Positions 51,748-63,723 of a stretch of 64,000 bases of DNA are shown here, piece by piece (position 1 is the first letter of the stretch; every line of letters starts with the position of its first letter). The stretch is from Oxyruncus cristatus (lineage: Eukaryota > Chordata > Aves > Passeriformes > Cotingidae). A model generated the notes under the pieces. That model was not told the DNA's origin. It made no database searches and saw only the letters and a list, made by a program, of their open reading frames with translations. The stretch covers positions 386,992 to 450,991 of the forward strand of contig VXAY01002132.1 of NCBI GenBank assembly GCA_013399855.1, given 5' to 3'. Both the position numbers and the translations under genes were made by a program.

Positions 51748-54700
51748 AGGGGTTCCAAATCTCCCCGAGTGTGAGTCAGGCCCTGGAGCAGCTGTTCCTG
51801 CAGAGCTGTCATGCTCAGACTATCAAACTCCTCTCAGCCTTCCACCAAGCAGGACTTAATGATCATATATCTCTTTTTTTTGAGACACCCAGAAGGATAA
51901 CCCCAGTGTCTTAGCCAACACACTTGTTCTCTCAGTAAAAGACTCTATTATCAAGGCCGTGTGTGAGTTATTACTGAGAGCACTTTGGCTGTCATACCTC
52001 ACTGCAGAGCCTGCAAAGTCCTGACTTAATGCTTTGTTGGGTGCCTTCAAAGTTTTTTGCACGTGACATTTCCAATAAGAACCTGATTATTTGCTTTTAA
52101 TTGACTTTATGTAGATTATTTCTCATCTTTTTTCTTTCTCAGCTCTTTGTTAATACAATTTAACACACACGATTCTGTCCATCCTACTTGCACACTGACC
52201 CATATTTCTGGAAGAAAAGTAGGCTTTCGAAAAGTAGGCTTTCTTACAACCTTAGCTATTACAAATACCCTTTTGCAAGCATCCTCGTGGGTCAGAAAAA
52301 GGTAACCAGACCATTTTTTGGACCATGCCATAGGACAAAGGTTAACAAAAATGCCTATGAGGAACAAGAAGGGTTATATCTAACCAAAACATAATTAGAA
52401 CTTATTAAAACAGAGCAGTTTTTACACATGCTGTTCTTACACTATTTTCTCACCCACATGCTCAAAGCAACACCCTAAACCTTGTCTTCTCCTAATCTGA
52501 AAGTGTGATTAATCTCTTTCCCTGCAAAGAATTTCACAGTTAAAGAGATTTCTGTTCAGCAAAGAGCAGATACATTGTACCTAAATCCATCCCTCTCATG
52601 CCAACAAAACACACCAGTAGAAAACAGTGAAGTACCAGTAAATAGCAGTAAAACACAACACTTTGGCAGGATTACATCCCCTAATCAGAAGTCCTGGTGT
52701 TCACCATGGAGCTTGGCCATGGAGGGTAACTGGGATCTCCTACCAAGACTGTGCCTGTCAGTCTGGAGTTCTACCCTATATTCACTCTTGAGGGAACAAT
52801 TAAATCTCACCCTTATCAAAGGCCACAATGAAAATAACCAAGCCCTGAACTGTGCACAACTAAATGTTCAAGCAAACTTAAAAAAAAAAACTGGGAACCA
52901 AGCAATCTTGACTGATAATTCATTGCTGGATGGCTTGTACCAAACAATCACATCTGAAGCAGTCCTGAGCGTGTTTAAAATATGAGAAAAGCTTGCACTT
53001 AAATACTGATTGTACAACAAGATGTATTTTTTATGGGAATATATAAATTTTCAAAGTTTTTCTTATTTAATTGCAATGTGTCACTACATAAACATTTTAC
53101 TAAATACACATATTTGAGGTTGGGGGAGGAGAAAGCTTAAAGCAAAACATTTCAAATATTCCAGGACCTTTCCTGAACAAAGTTTCCCAGACACTGAGCA
53201 GGAATTTGCAAAAACCCCCTGCAATTCCTGCTTCCATATATAAACCTGCACCAAAAGGACAGCAAAACACTGTTCTGTGCTAATGTTTCGAACAGAAAGG
53301 TGGTAGCAGTGAATATTTCTGTAGGGTGATCACTGGATTTATGATGCCTACAGGAACCACTTGGTAAGGATGGTCTGAATGTGGTTTCTCCTGACCACTG
53401 TATGATGAGGTCACCTGAGAATGCAATGCTGCTTCCAAGTCTTTGGGCTGTAACAGGCACTTCCAGCCTAGAGGTTGATCTGACCTAAGGAGGATTTGGG
53501 ACCTGCTGGCACTTTCTTTCAAGAGAGTCCTTGCTGTTGCACACAGCAACATCTTCTGACTCCTGCTAAGTGCTTACTCACAGAGCAAGGACATTCCATC
53601 AAAGGTCTCACGGTGGCCATAACCTGGAAGAAGAGCTGCTGCTTTCCCCATATCCTCTCTGTGCTCCAATTCCCACACAATCACTCTCTCAGGTGTACAG
53701 GACACATCTTTCAGAGGGGGATTCAAAGCCAGATGCATTCCTTCCTCCACTTACCAGTGCAGAGAACCCCCATTTATAACATGGGAATGAGTAAAATGTC
53801 TGCGGTCCAGTCGTGCAGCTCCCCCGGGGGAAGCTGTTTGCTTGACTTCGTAAGAGCTATTAAATATGAAGATAATGAGATACACACGTTGCTATATGAA
53901 AAGGAGAAGCTCAGAATTCTAGGGAACAAAATCCCACTTGGAAATGACCCCCGTTCCTCTCATGGAAACAGACTGGAAGGTGTCACTTTGTTCAAGGTAA
54001 AGGTGGTCATAACTGATCACTGGTTTCTCAGCACAGCGTTTGCTGCTTCCAGACAAGTGTGGGAAACCTTCCATATCTGTCCAGCAATAAAATCTTTGGG
54101 GTAGGAGGCATAAATTCTTACCATTTCTAATTTTATCGACAAACTAATTCATGTGCCTTCTTATTCCTTTAAGTTCTTAGTCTCTTGTAGATCTAAGGGG
54201 TGGTCACTAAGAAAGCACCATCAACCTGTGGAACCACCTTAGAGATACTTAAAAACTAAGCCCTGATAGTGAGTAAGGCTTTATTCTCACTTTTCTGCTT
54301 TCACATTGAGTGTGAGACTCGAACTCAACAAACACACAAAGAATAGCTGAGAAATAGTATGGCCTTAATGCATGACATCTAGCATTAGGTGAACACTGAA
54401 TGTGTTCATTTATTCTAATCTCTTCATATTTCTGCTTTTCTTTCTTTCCCCTCTGCTACCCTTTTCCATTACTCCTTTAGGGAAGGGGTGGAACAGGGCA
54501 GAAAACTTGAGGTACTGTTGCTTCCTCTTTTTAGGGAAAAAACAGAGAATTTTTATTAGAACACACACGTAAAAGAAATTAATCTTTTATTATTAAAAGG
54601 GTTTAAGGATAAACAAGATAAAAGGCCTGGGTAGCTCTACAAATTTCCCTCCTTTAAGCTTGGTTCTTTCTATCTACGTTCAGTACTTAGCACTGCCTCT

Positions 54701-55268
54701 GTTTCTGCAGCCCATCTAAAATTAGATCAGAAGCTCTCCAGGGTAAGGATTGTTATGTTTGCTCCACGGTGCCTACTGCCATTCAGATGCTTGACAAAAA
54801 TAATGATGGAATGTTGTTATTTTTCTGCTTTGGTGTCTGAAACTCAAAAATACTATGCAAGTGCTACTAGAATATGTAGACAGCAGAGGTAAGTCAGCCT
54901 GGTTTAATGACCGAACACGCCACATGTGTTGCCTGTGCTAGTCACACACTGCTTTTGCTGTTTCTTTATTGTTTATAAATCTCTGTGGTTTCTGAGCATT
55001 ATATCAGTATTATTTCCCTAGTTACCCCCTCAACCCAATCCTCAAGAGAAAAAATGGAGAAGTACCCACCCAGCATATGACCCAGCACTGCACCCAATGC
55101 ACATATGGGTTCTGTTGTGTGAGTCACTACCCTAACGATAGCTGAGCATATTACTGCCTAGAAAATTAACTCACACACTGTGAATAATCACAGAAAAGAA
55201 ATTTGTTTTGCTACAAGGTTGTTTTCCAGCTGTTTTAATGCAGACAATTTTTTCCTGAAACACAAATT
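51748..55268. other. Unique DNA including the longest open frame of the window
   Basis: A 15-bp tandem duplication lies at 52215-52244. The frame at 53496-54104 (202 codons, plus) is the longest in the window; it has no signal peptide, membrane segment or recognisable domain, and competing frames overlap it on both strands. I treat it as spurious. The interval 53150-53800 could be an unrecognised old repeat. Confidence 0.4.
52215..52244. repeat. 15-bp tandem duplication
   Basis: AAAAGTAGGCTTTCG at 52215-52229 is followed directly by a second copy at 52230-52244 that differs only in its last base. Confidence 0.85.
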
Positions 55269-55315
55269 GGAAGGGGGGGGGAAAAAAAAAAAAAGGAAGG
55301 AAAGAAAGAAAAAGA
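55269..55315. repeat. 47-nt polypurine tract
   Basis: An uninterrupted purine run holding G9 (55273-55281), A13 (55282-55294) and GGAAGGAAAGAAAGAAAAAGA. Such tracts can adopt triplex structures and are error-prone in sequencing. It has no coding meaning. Confidence 0.9.
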
Positions 55316-58300
55316 CTTTGGAAATCTGCATAATTTGAAAGTGCTTAATGTAAATTAGATAGATCAGCCTAATTTTATTTCAGTACTTTTTAATTGCATT
55401 TATAATTAGTAAAATACATTAATGTGCTACACAGAAGGTCAGGAGTTCTGGTGAAAGAATCTAATTAAAATGCTCTGCTGCATTTATGTCACACATGCGC
55501 TCGGTAACCTTGAGCCCTTCCTGCAGCAGCAGAGGAGGGGTTTGGACTTGTGGTATAAATAACTTTTGTCTTCAACAGAAAAGCCATGGCTGCACGAGTA
55601 GCACATGATATGGGTCTGTCTGCACTAATGATGGTGGTTTGCTCCATTTCATATTAAATGTTTGATGACAGAGTAATCCACAAAAGCAGGCTGCTTCCCT
55701 TCCTAATGAGCACTCCTGGCTGCCCACCTGCTGCCCGGCCTTAGCCACCCTGAATCAAACTCTGCAACGTGGAACTGGGAGACAGAGAAAGATCTGAAGT
55801 TGGTGGCAGCCTGAAATTTGAGTACATGTGGTGTCACGTATCTGTGCTGACACCTGAATGCTCTAGCAGCATGTATTTAAAATAAATAAATAAATAAATA
55901 AATAAGAGCGAGGAACAGCTTACAGCAATAATCAGCAAGCAATAATTAGTGATGCTAATTTTTCTACTTAGAACTCATATTGTGATTTTATTACATTTAA
56001 ATTATACATGCTCAGGTGTTCAAATGCTCTCCTTTCATCACCCTCTTAGGTGGTAAAACATCATTAACATCCTCCTAGCACCAGCATGATTGCTCAGTGA
56101 GATTAGAGATCTCTGCCTCACCGAGTTCTACACATTCCCCTGTGACAGGCCTGAGCAAAGCCCAGGGGAAACAAAAGAGGAAGGGCACATTTTCCTATTA
56201 TACACTCACTGTTAGCCCAGCTTTTGTCTCTCTACAAGTGACAGAACTCACAAGTTTTGGAATAATCAGTGGAATTATAAATTCCTGAGCTGTCAGCTCT
56301 GTGTCTGCAACAGAGAAAAGTTACCTCAGTCTTCAATGGGAAGGAAAAACATAAGAAGAATGATTGCTCCTGCTCAGGATGAAACACTGGAGCTTTCAAA
56401 GATTTGTTGCTCCCTACCAGCAGTAAAGGTTGGTCAGTGTCTGGGATCCCTGTTTATTGGCCTCAACATCATAGGAAAGAAAATGAGGTATATAAAGTAG
56501 GCTAAAAACTTACATAAAAGCAAACAACATTCACTCCTTTCTTTTTATAACCTCTCCCAGCAGTTGTAAAGCACCATCAGCTCCTGTGGAACTGTCTCTA
56601 ATAGTTTTCAAATAGAAGGAAAACGATTTGGTTCGCTCACTATCTGCTTTTACCTACTGGGACTGAGGGGATTGAAGTCCTTTCTGGAAACAAAGACTGG
56701 CACACACTGGCAGGGCTGCAGGCTTGCTTAGCCTGTGGGACTGAACCATTAGAAAAGCTGCTGCCTGTGGGACAGAGCTGGCTCTGCTGGCCGGGGAGTT
56801 GGGCACAGAACTGGCAGCCTTGAATGCAGAACATGGGAGTTGGCAACAGAGTGTGAAGAGAATTGAGTATAAGAACTGCATTTGCAGAGCAGCAAGAGGG
56901 GAAGATAAGAAACCCTGAAAGCTGGGGACCAGGGAGAGGAGTGACATTCACTCACCTAAGTTTTGCTTTGCCACTCCGACACAACTCTAAATATTGTATC
57001 AGAGCCGGCAGATGAACACTGGCTTGCTTTGAAATGTGTGTCCTGAACTGCTGGCAGAAATGTCAACCCTATCGCTGCCTGGTGGAGTCCAGCTTCTACC
57101 AGGGGACCAAACTCATTTGGATTCCACAAACAAATGAAGGGATATTGGAGCCAGATGGCCCAAACCCAAAATAGTTCAGCTTCATGGCTTGCACTTTCAG
57201 AGCTGGGCACTTGAGCAGATGAGGGGGCGATCCCAGGAGATCCACAGGAATGCTGGGAACAAAGCCTGCTGCCCCAAACCATCACAGCCACCCACTCCAC
57301 CGTCCTCAGCCAAGGACACGCTGCCCTTCACGAGAGAACAGTGGCAGTAGTTACATGCAATTGCCACCATCACTGCACGGTACGAGAACCATCTCAAATC
57401 CACTCACCTTAAGGAACTTCTCCTCTAATCCCAGTTCCCCAGAGAATCAGACAGTGACTGAAAAGAACCAGCAGCAGGAGGACCTGTGGCTGGAAGGCAG
57501 CAGAGGGTTGAAGCTCAAAGTAATGGCTCGTTTTCCCTAATCCAAGTATTTTTGCTTGCTGCCTGCATCAAGAGATAGTTAAGATGCAAAAGGAGTTGAA
57601 GCTCATGTTGATGTGCTAGAAATTAAATGTATTTGGACAAGAGGAACAGAAAAGTTCTCAGAACTGTACGACTTCTTTGCAATATCAGAGGTAAAATCAT
57701 CTAAAATGGCAGAGGAATGTTTTCTTTAAATGCATGTTCATTTGGCCGTGTGCAGCTACAAACACAAACTGAACTGACAACACTATTAATCCTTATTCAC
57801 ATCTTTAGACCACAGAAAGATCACCAATAACATTCCTAAAATTAGTTATAAAGTACAGTTAATAAATTCAGCACTACATGCATTTGTGAATGACACAAAT
57901 GATCACCTTTTCAAGTCCAGGTCATCTTGTTTGTCAGTGTTCAGAATTTTTGTAGAGGGAATTCACTGTTGATTAGGGCTGCAATTCCAAGACAGAAAAA
58001 GTAGCTTAAAAATCATTGAGCTTCAATTATATAATCTTCTTTAAAGTGCTGAACAGTACTCTTGGGGGAACTAATCCCCACTGCACATACTTATTCCTAG
58101 TAAAGCTTGCTAAGGTGGCTCCTTGAAAAGTGAAAGCTAACCCCAAGGAAATATCCTACCCTGCCATGAGCTCTATGGAGGTCTGAAAAAGTCATCTAAT
58201 AAAGAAAAAGGGAGTAATTTTCATTAGATTTAAAAATATCAATGTAAGGCAGAGACAGATTATCACAAAGGTTTAAATGTGCTAAAACCCAACGTGCTGA

Positions 58301-58545
58301 AACTTTGCAAGGCCCTGTTTTAATGGCAATTTAACCCAAAGACTGGTGCACTTACGGAAAAACACAAGTCGGGTCTCAACACTCCCCAGGTTGATCACTT
58401 TCCAAAAACACTATATAAATAAATGCCCTTTCATAGCCAAAGTGTACAGAGATTTACAGACCAGATCCTGGATTAGGCAAACATAACCCTTGAAACGTTG
58501 ACTTTGCAGTCCATAATATTCACAGTGAAATTGATATGAAAAATA
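55316..58545. other. Unique DNA with an AAAT microsatellite
   Basis: The 55330-55500 segment (TTATAATTAG, CATTAATGTGC, TCTAATTAAAATGC, CACACATGCGCTCGG) looks regulatory in composition. GC rises at about 56640-57420, where several short frames overlap on both strands without domains. Confidence 0.45.
55879..55905. repeat. (AAAT)n microsatellite
   Basis: Nearly seven perfect copies of the four-base unit, ending in AAGAGCGAGG. Confidence 0.95.
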
Positions 58546-58549
58546 AAAT

Positions 58550-58805
58550 CTGACACATGTGTAATATTGGTCTTTTTCTCCCCTAATCATTCAAACTCAT
58601 ATTAGAAGCACTATTGTCCCTGAATCTAGATATCAATTCTTCATTACACATGCAGGCACCAGGTCAATGGGACAGCTAATGAGTGTCTGCTGGTGCAAAT
58701 GCTTATTGTGTCTTAGCCTAATTCTAGTAAAATTTAAATGGTCTATTAATTTTCTTAATAAATTTAGATATGGCTCCTGACTGCAATCTGTCTTTGATTA
58801 GCTAA
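58550..58805. promoter_or_regulatory. Possible conserved noncoding element
   Basis: AT-rich block with many distinct ATTA/TAAT contexts (CCTAATCATTC, CAGCTAATGAG, CCTAATTCTAG, TCTATTAATTTTC, TTGATTAGC), a CAGGCACCAGGTC motif (E-box/Snail-like) and no repeat signature. Motif content only. Confidence 0.27.
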
Positions 58806-61319
58806 CAAAAGTGTGCGAAGATCCTGCCAAGCTGATGGTTCAGAATACTTCAAGCAAATCATCATCTACATTAAAAAAATACAAATCTCTTCATTTCACT
58901 GTAGTACAGGCTTTAAAAACGGTTCAGGTCCTCAGGCTTAGCCTGCCCAGGCCTTCCAGTCCTGCTTTGTCTGGACTTGGTATAGATAAATTATTTTACC
59001 ACCGGTGGAAGGTGTTAAATGTACATGAACTTTCTAACTAAGACTACAGGTCATTAGTTCATTTGGGCATCTGAGTAACCTGAAAGACTTTTTTCATCTT
59101 TAGACCCAAGAAGGATGAACATTTGCTCCAGAATTAAGTGCTTTACCCTGGCCAGCACGGAGCACAACAGAGGGGATTCACTTCTGCTGACTTCAGACTT
59201 CCACAGTGTTGAGCCTCCCTCCATCCTCACAAAAAGAAGAGGAACATTTAAAAGAACAAGTTACCTGACATGTTTTGAGTGTTTTCCTCATGGAAAGTTA
59301 TATTTATGGACAAGCTACTTCTGGGCTGGCTATGGAAACAGGCAGCCCCATCAGGTGCAGAAGTACACAAGAGAAGTTACCACAGAGGTGAATTTTTATC
59401 AAGATTTTCATAGAGTAGGACTGAAGTAGCTGGGTCCCCATAAAAGGATTCCAAATATGTGTTGTAATTCAGGGGTTTGTGCTATTTCTAAGTGGAAATA
59501 AATAATAATAATTAAAAAAAATAAAAAAAGGAGTGGGAATAATATCCTCATTTCTAATCATCAGAAGGTCTTCACCATGAGATCACGGTGAGTTTAGCTT
59601 CTTTAGTAAACAAAACCACAGAGGGATTATGTCTACTGAGAAGATAAACCTGAAAAATACTGAAGGAAAGTGCAGACCAGAGAAGAGGAAAAGGTATTTT
59701 AACTAAATAACATTGTGCAAAACCATATAAACAGCCCAAGGATGAGTTCAGGATTCCAAATAATAAAAGGTTTCTAATCACTGAAAGACCAAGTCTCTGA
59801 CACAGCCTTCCAGTGGAGTTTTGTACACTTATAAATATACGACCTTTACCTGAGGTACAGGGTCAGGCACTTATCTTTTCATTGCAGATCAGTTTCTCAA
59901 GATGATAAAAACCAAATACAAGGCACCAGAAGCCAGGGAGATAAATGTAGTTGTTATACAAGACAGTGGCATTATCTGTTTGCTCCCAGTGTGGGAGAAA
60001 AGTCCAGTGGAACCTGTAAAGAAGCCACTGCAAACTTTTATCTTTGCTTGCAAAGCCCCTGGGGTCCTTTCAACAGGGCCAGAATAGAAATAAAGTACTC
60101 CTGTGTTATACTGCAACACTGACAAATCCCATAAGCATTAATACAAATTATTCAAGTGTTATCTGCATTATTCATTGACAAAATCCTGCAGTAAGATGGA
60201 AATGATGAACTAACCCCAGATCCAAACAACCCAAGGAAGTGGATGTTTGAAGACAGATAATATTCAGCTTTCCTCAGCACAGCAGTACAAAAGTTCACTG
60301 GAAAATAAACATTTCTCAGCTTTAATTATCTCTGAACTGTTTTTTGCTTCTGTTCTTCGGTTGATTTTTTTTTTTTTTTTTTTACATTTTAATTACAGTT
60401 GGCAACTGAATCTCCTGCTGGTAGCTGTAATCAAAACTGAAAACTGATTAAATGATGCAATCTATGCCACTGGACAGCATTATTAGATACCCACACAAAC
60501 AACAATAAACCAACAATATTTTAATATACAAACAATATTTCAGCTCTCTTTACAGGAGCTAGTTCAGAACGTTCAAACCTTCCCAGTCCTGTATGAACAC
60601 GACATGTCACACATCGGACACCTCTGGCGTCCATCAGTTGTTCCCATTCCATAGGGGTGTTTCTGTCCACATGAAGCCACAAAAGCCCCGCAGTGTGGCA
60701 GGGGCAGCTCCCAGCCCTGCAGAGCACGGGCTGCCTTGGTCACAGAGAGCCCCACAGGTAACAACATTACAGATTCCTGAGTGCCATCTGCTGGCACCTG
60801 CACTGGCAACTAAACCTCACAGCAAATTTGAAGTTCCCTACGGAAATTTCTGATCCATGTGCATTCATTTGCATTCCACCTCAGCCCATAGGAAGCTTAG
60901 ATAAGTTCCAGTGTTTAGGTTTTTTTCCATTGTGGTGTATTCACTGGAAAAGAACTGTTGTGGCACAATCTGTTCAGACAGGGGGCTCAGTGCCAAAATC
61001 AGCTGGAATGGTTTAGCCTTAGCTCAAGATTGACACGTGTCTGCCTGGACTGATTTGGTGCCTCACACAAGTGAAGCCCAGGTCCATCCCCACAGACACA
61101 ACTGTTCTCTGCTGGGTGTGCCCTGCCTGATGAGTCGGGACAACATTTTCAGTTCGATGTTCTTTGTAACACACAGGCCGGATAAGGGGTCTGGGGAGTC
61201 AAAGGGAGACAAGAACAGTGGAAATGACCAGCCATGTGGTCACACATTCAGGCAAATACCCTTTGCCTTATTCAGAGGATTAGTAGAGAGGATCTCAGGC
61301 ATTTGTGAAGGGTGAAAGA
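58806..61319. other. Unique DNA with a poly(T) tract
   Basis: T19 lies at 60365-60383. At 60556-60757 an acceptor-like CTCTCTTTACAG and a donor CACAG|GTAAC enclose about 200 bases, but every frame contains a stop, so a coding exon is unlikely. Frames of 76 codons (58811-59041) and 104 codons (59115-59429) are unremarkable. Confidence 0.45.
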
Positions 61320-61692
61320 GCTCAAAGCAGCTGGCAGGTCTTTTAGGACAAATCCCTGCAAGCCCAAGAGCCCATCCTGGCAGTCAGGGAAAGGAATAGA
61401 TGTAGCAGGACAATGACTTGGCTGAGCAGGGAAGTCATGACTGATCTCCAGCAAAATAGGATGTAAGCTGGAGGGGAAAGACAGGCTACAAGGGAGGAAG
61501 ATGGATGTGCTCGTTGGTCAAGCATGCAGGGAAGGTGGCAGGAGAGCCAAAAGCACGAACACTTGTCATGGGCTTACAAAGATAAATCATACCTGACCAC
61601 ACTGACTGCCTGCTGAGCTAAAATGACTAGAAAGTTGGAACTAGGAACTTCCCACAGTTCCTTCCAACCTGAGTAGTTCTGTGATTCTATGA
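61320..61692 (+). mobile_element. CR1 LINE with internal deletions
   Basis: Three non-contiguous parts of a CR1 lie end to end in the sense orientation. Bases 61320-61560 match the ORF2 region between endonuclease and reverse transcriptase (AAGAGCCCATCCTGGCAGTC, GACTTGGCTGAGCAGG, CAAGCATGCAGGGA). Bases 61575-61630 match a reverse-transcriptase part (AAAGATAAATCATACCTGACC). Bases 61650-61692 are the 3' terminus (CCTTCCAACCTGAGTAG, then TGATTCTATGAC with the CR1 octamer). The reading frame is broken and most of the reverse transcriptase is absent, so the copy is dead. The start is approximate; similarity may reach back towards 61270. Region assignments are from memory of CR1. Confidence 0.75.
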
Positions 61693-63348
61693 CATTCAGT
61701 TTTTAGAAAGCACACTACAGGGTAAAAACCAAACCAAACCAAGCCCACCTAAAATCTCCACGAAAAAACGCCACAACTCACACGCACGCACAAAAAAATC
61801 CACACCAAACTACAAGTCCAATCACGCCTCAACCAACTCCACTGTTCTCAAATGGGGAAAAAAAAAAAAAAAGGAGTTTTCAAAGCCCACAAAAATGACA
61901 AATAGGAATAATTTTCTGACTTGTGATTGCTGGAGAATGCAATGGAGAATCTCCTGCCAAGCATTTCTCAGGACTGTGACAAGTGATTATTCAGCCCACC
62001 AGAATGATGAAAATGTCTCATTCGGTGAGAGTCATTCCTGAGCGGCTGATCCAAGATCAGCAGCCTTTGCCACCCTTTCTTACATCAAAATCATCAGCAG
62101 ATGGATTAGGGAAAATAGCACAACCCTTCAAGAGAGAAATCAGTTTACTTACTATTCAGTAGTTCCTTCTCCATCCACGAGTACCACTGGATGGACACCT
62201 TTCTCAGAAACACTGGACTTCTTACAAATACAGTTCAATGAATCTGTTGGTTTCTTCAGAGTCTTTTAATCATGAGAAACATTTGGCATCTTTCTCCTCT
62301 CTTGCTCTGTACAGAGTCCATCTATTAACAAGGTAAAAAGCACCGGACACTTGGATTTCAGGGATTGTGGTTTTAGTCAGGCTTCTGGATGGCCAACAGA
62401 AACCAGGCGCCAGTTCCTGAACCGTACCAGTTAACAACTGTGAAAGATAAACAGCAATTTCATTGGATTGAAACACAGCAACTTCAAAAGACAGCTGTAA
62501 CACACTCACAAAGAAGTGTCCATGACTCAGGAATATGAGAATTCTTGGGAATTGCAGGCCAAGTTTGTGTGAAATTAATCAACTCCTCTCATCACAGTCA
62601 TGACACTGACACCTGACCATCTGCTGAGCAAAATGAAAAAGAACCCTTGCACGGAAAGAAATCACTGTATGTGGATTTTGGAGACGTTCAGAAAACCAAA
62701 TACACATGTTTTCAATGTAATTACATGGCCTCTGAACAACCAATAAACCCAAGGAATCAACAGGCAGGAAGATCTGTGTAAGACCTATCACACAGACCCG
62801 ATTTTGTTCAAAACACATTGGAATAGAAACCTAATGATATATGTTTCATGTTTTGTAGGATATATTGTGATGAGAAAACTTTTAGTTAGAAAGCCCTAGG
62901 GAAAAAAACATAAAGTCTTGATAAGGGGGGGGGGGAATCAATCAGAGAACAAGATTAATAAAAACCACTAAGGCTGCTCAGAAGTTTTTCCTTAGAAATA
63001 TCTTTTTCAGATCTGGATTATGGACAGAGCAAATATTTTTAAAGAGTTTCAGCGGAACATTTAATCTTTGGCTATCGATGTTCAAAAATTACATGCCCCA
63101 AACCTCGAGTATTTCAGTTTAACAGTGTCCTAAATTGCATGGAAATTCCTACTTCAGTGCTCCTCCTTCTCCCCAAAGCATCCAAAACCTCCTCACCAGC
63201 AAATGTAAACAAGTGGAACACGTGAGCATCTGCACAGATTTGTCTCTGAACTTCTACTTCTTGAAGACAACAGAACTACTCTAAAACGATGACTCTGGGG
63301 GCCTCTATCATATTTATCTGTGGAAGGCTGAGGGTTCTGCTGGGTTTT
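61693..63348. other. Unique DNA with low-complexity runs
   Basis: A/C-rich sequence at about 61725-61812, A16 at 61858-61873 and G11 at 62925-62935. No gene supported. Confidence 0.5.
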
Positions 63349-63723
63349 TGTGCTGGTACGGACTGGGAGAGAGTGGGGGGTTTTAGCTGGCGAGGGGCTG
63401 GGGTTTGGATTTGTGCTGAAAGAAGGGTTGATGACACGGGGAAGTTTTTGTCACTGCTGAGCAGGGCTGAAGGTTTTGTCTTCCCCAGTCGTGGTTACAG
63501 CTCAGCTGTCCTGGGCTGGCTGAGCACCTGCCTGCCCACTGGAAGTGGGGAACGAATTCCTTGCTGTGCTTTGCCTCTGTGTGTGGCTTTTGTTTCACAT
63601 ATCAAACTGTCTTTATCCAAACCCACGAGTTTTCTCACTTTGACCCTTCTGGTTTTCTCCCCCACCCCACCAGCCATGAGCAGCTGCTGGTGCTGAGCTG
63701 TTGGTTGGGGTCAAACTACAACA
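63349..63723 (+). mobile_element. Solo ERV LTR, internally deleted
   Basis: The segment begins TGTGCTGG and ends in CA at 63723. It matches a very common avian endogenous retrovirus LTR: the part around GGTTTGGATTTGTGCTGAA, the AACTGTCTTTATCC segment, the CCCACGAGTTTTCTCAC segment and the final GGTTGGGGTCAAACTAC. Relative to that LTR a central block is missing: the join lies near 63466-63477. No primer-binding site or viral gene follows before the window ends 277 bases later, and none precedes it, so it appears to be a solo LTR. No five-base target duplication is evident. The open frame of 135 codons across it (63289-63696) is incidental. The subfamily is not assigned. Confidence 0.82.

Noticed and set aside
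53496..54104. Plus-strand open frame of 202 codons, the longest in the window
   Set aside because: No recognisable domain, signal peptide or membrane segment, competing frames on both strands, and no splice or promoter context. A frame of this length is plausible by chance in 64 kb read in six frames.
60556..60757. Plus-strand interval between CTCTCTTTACAG and CACAG|GTAAC
   Set aside because: Stops occur in the frames examined, including soon after the start of one and about half-way through another.
63289..63696. Plus-strand open frame of 135 codons
   Set aside because: Lies across the LTR, which is noncoding; the frame starts outside the element and has no viral or host domain.
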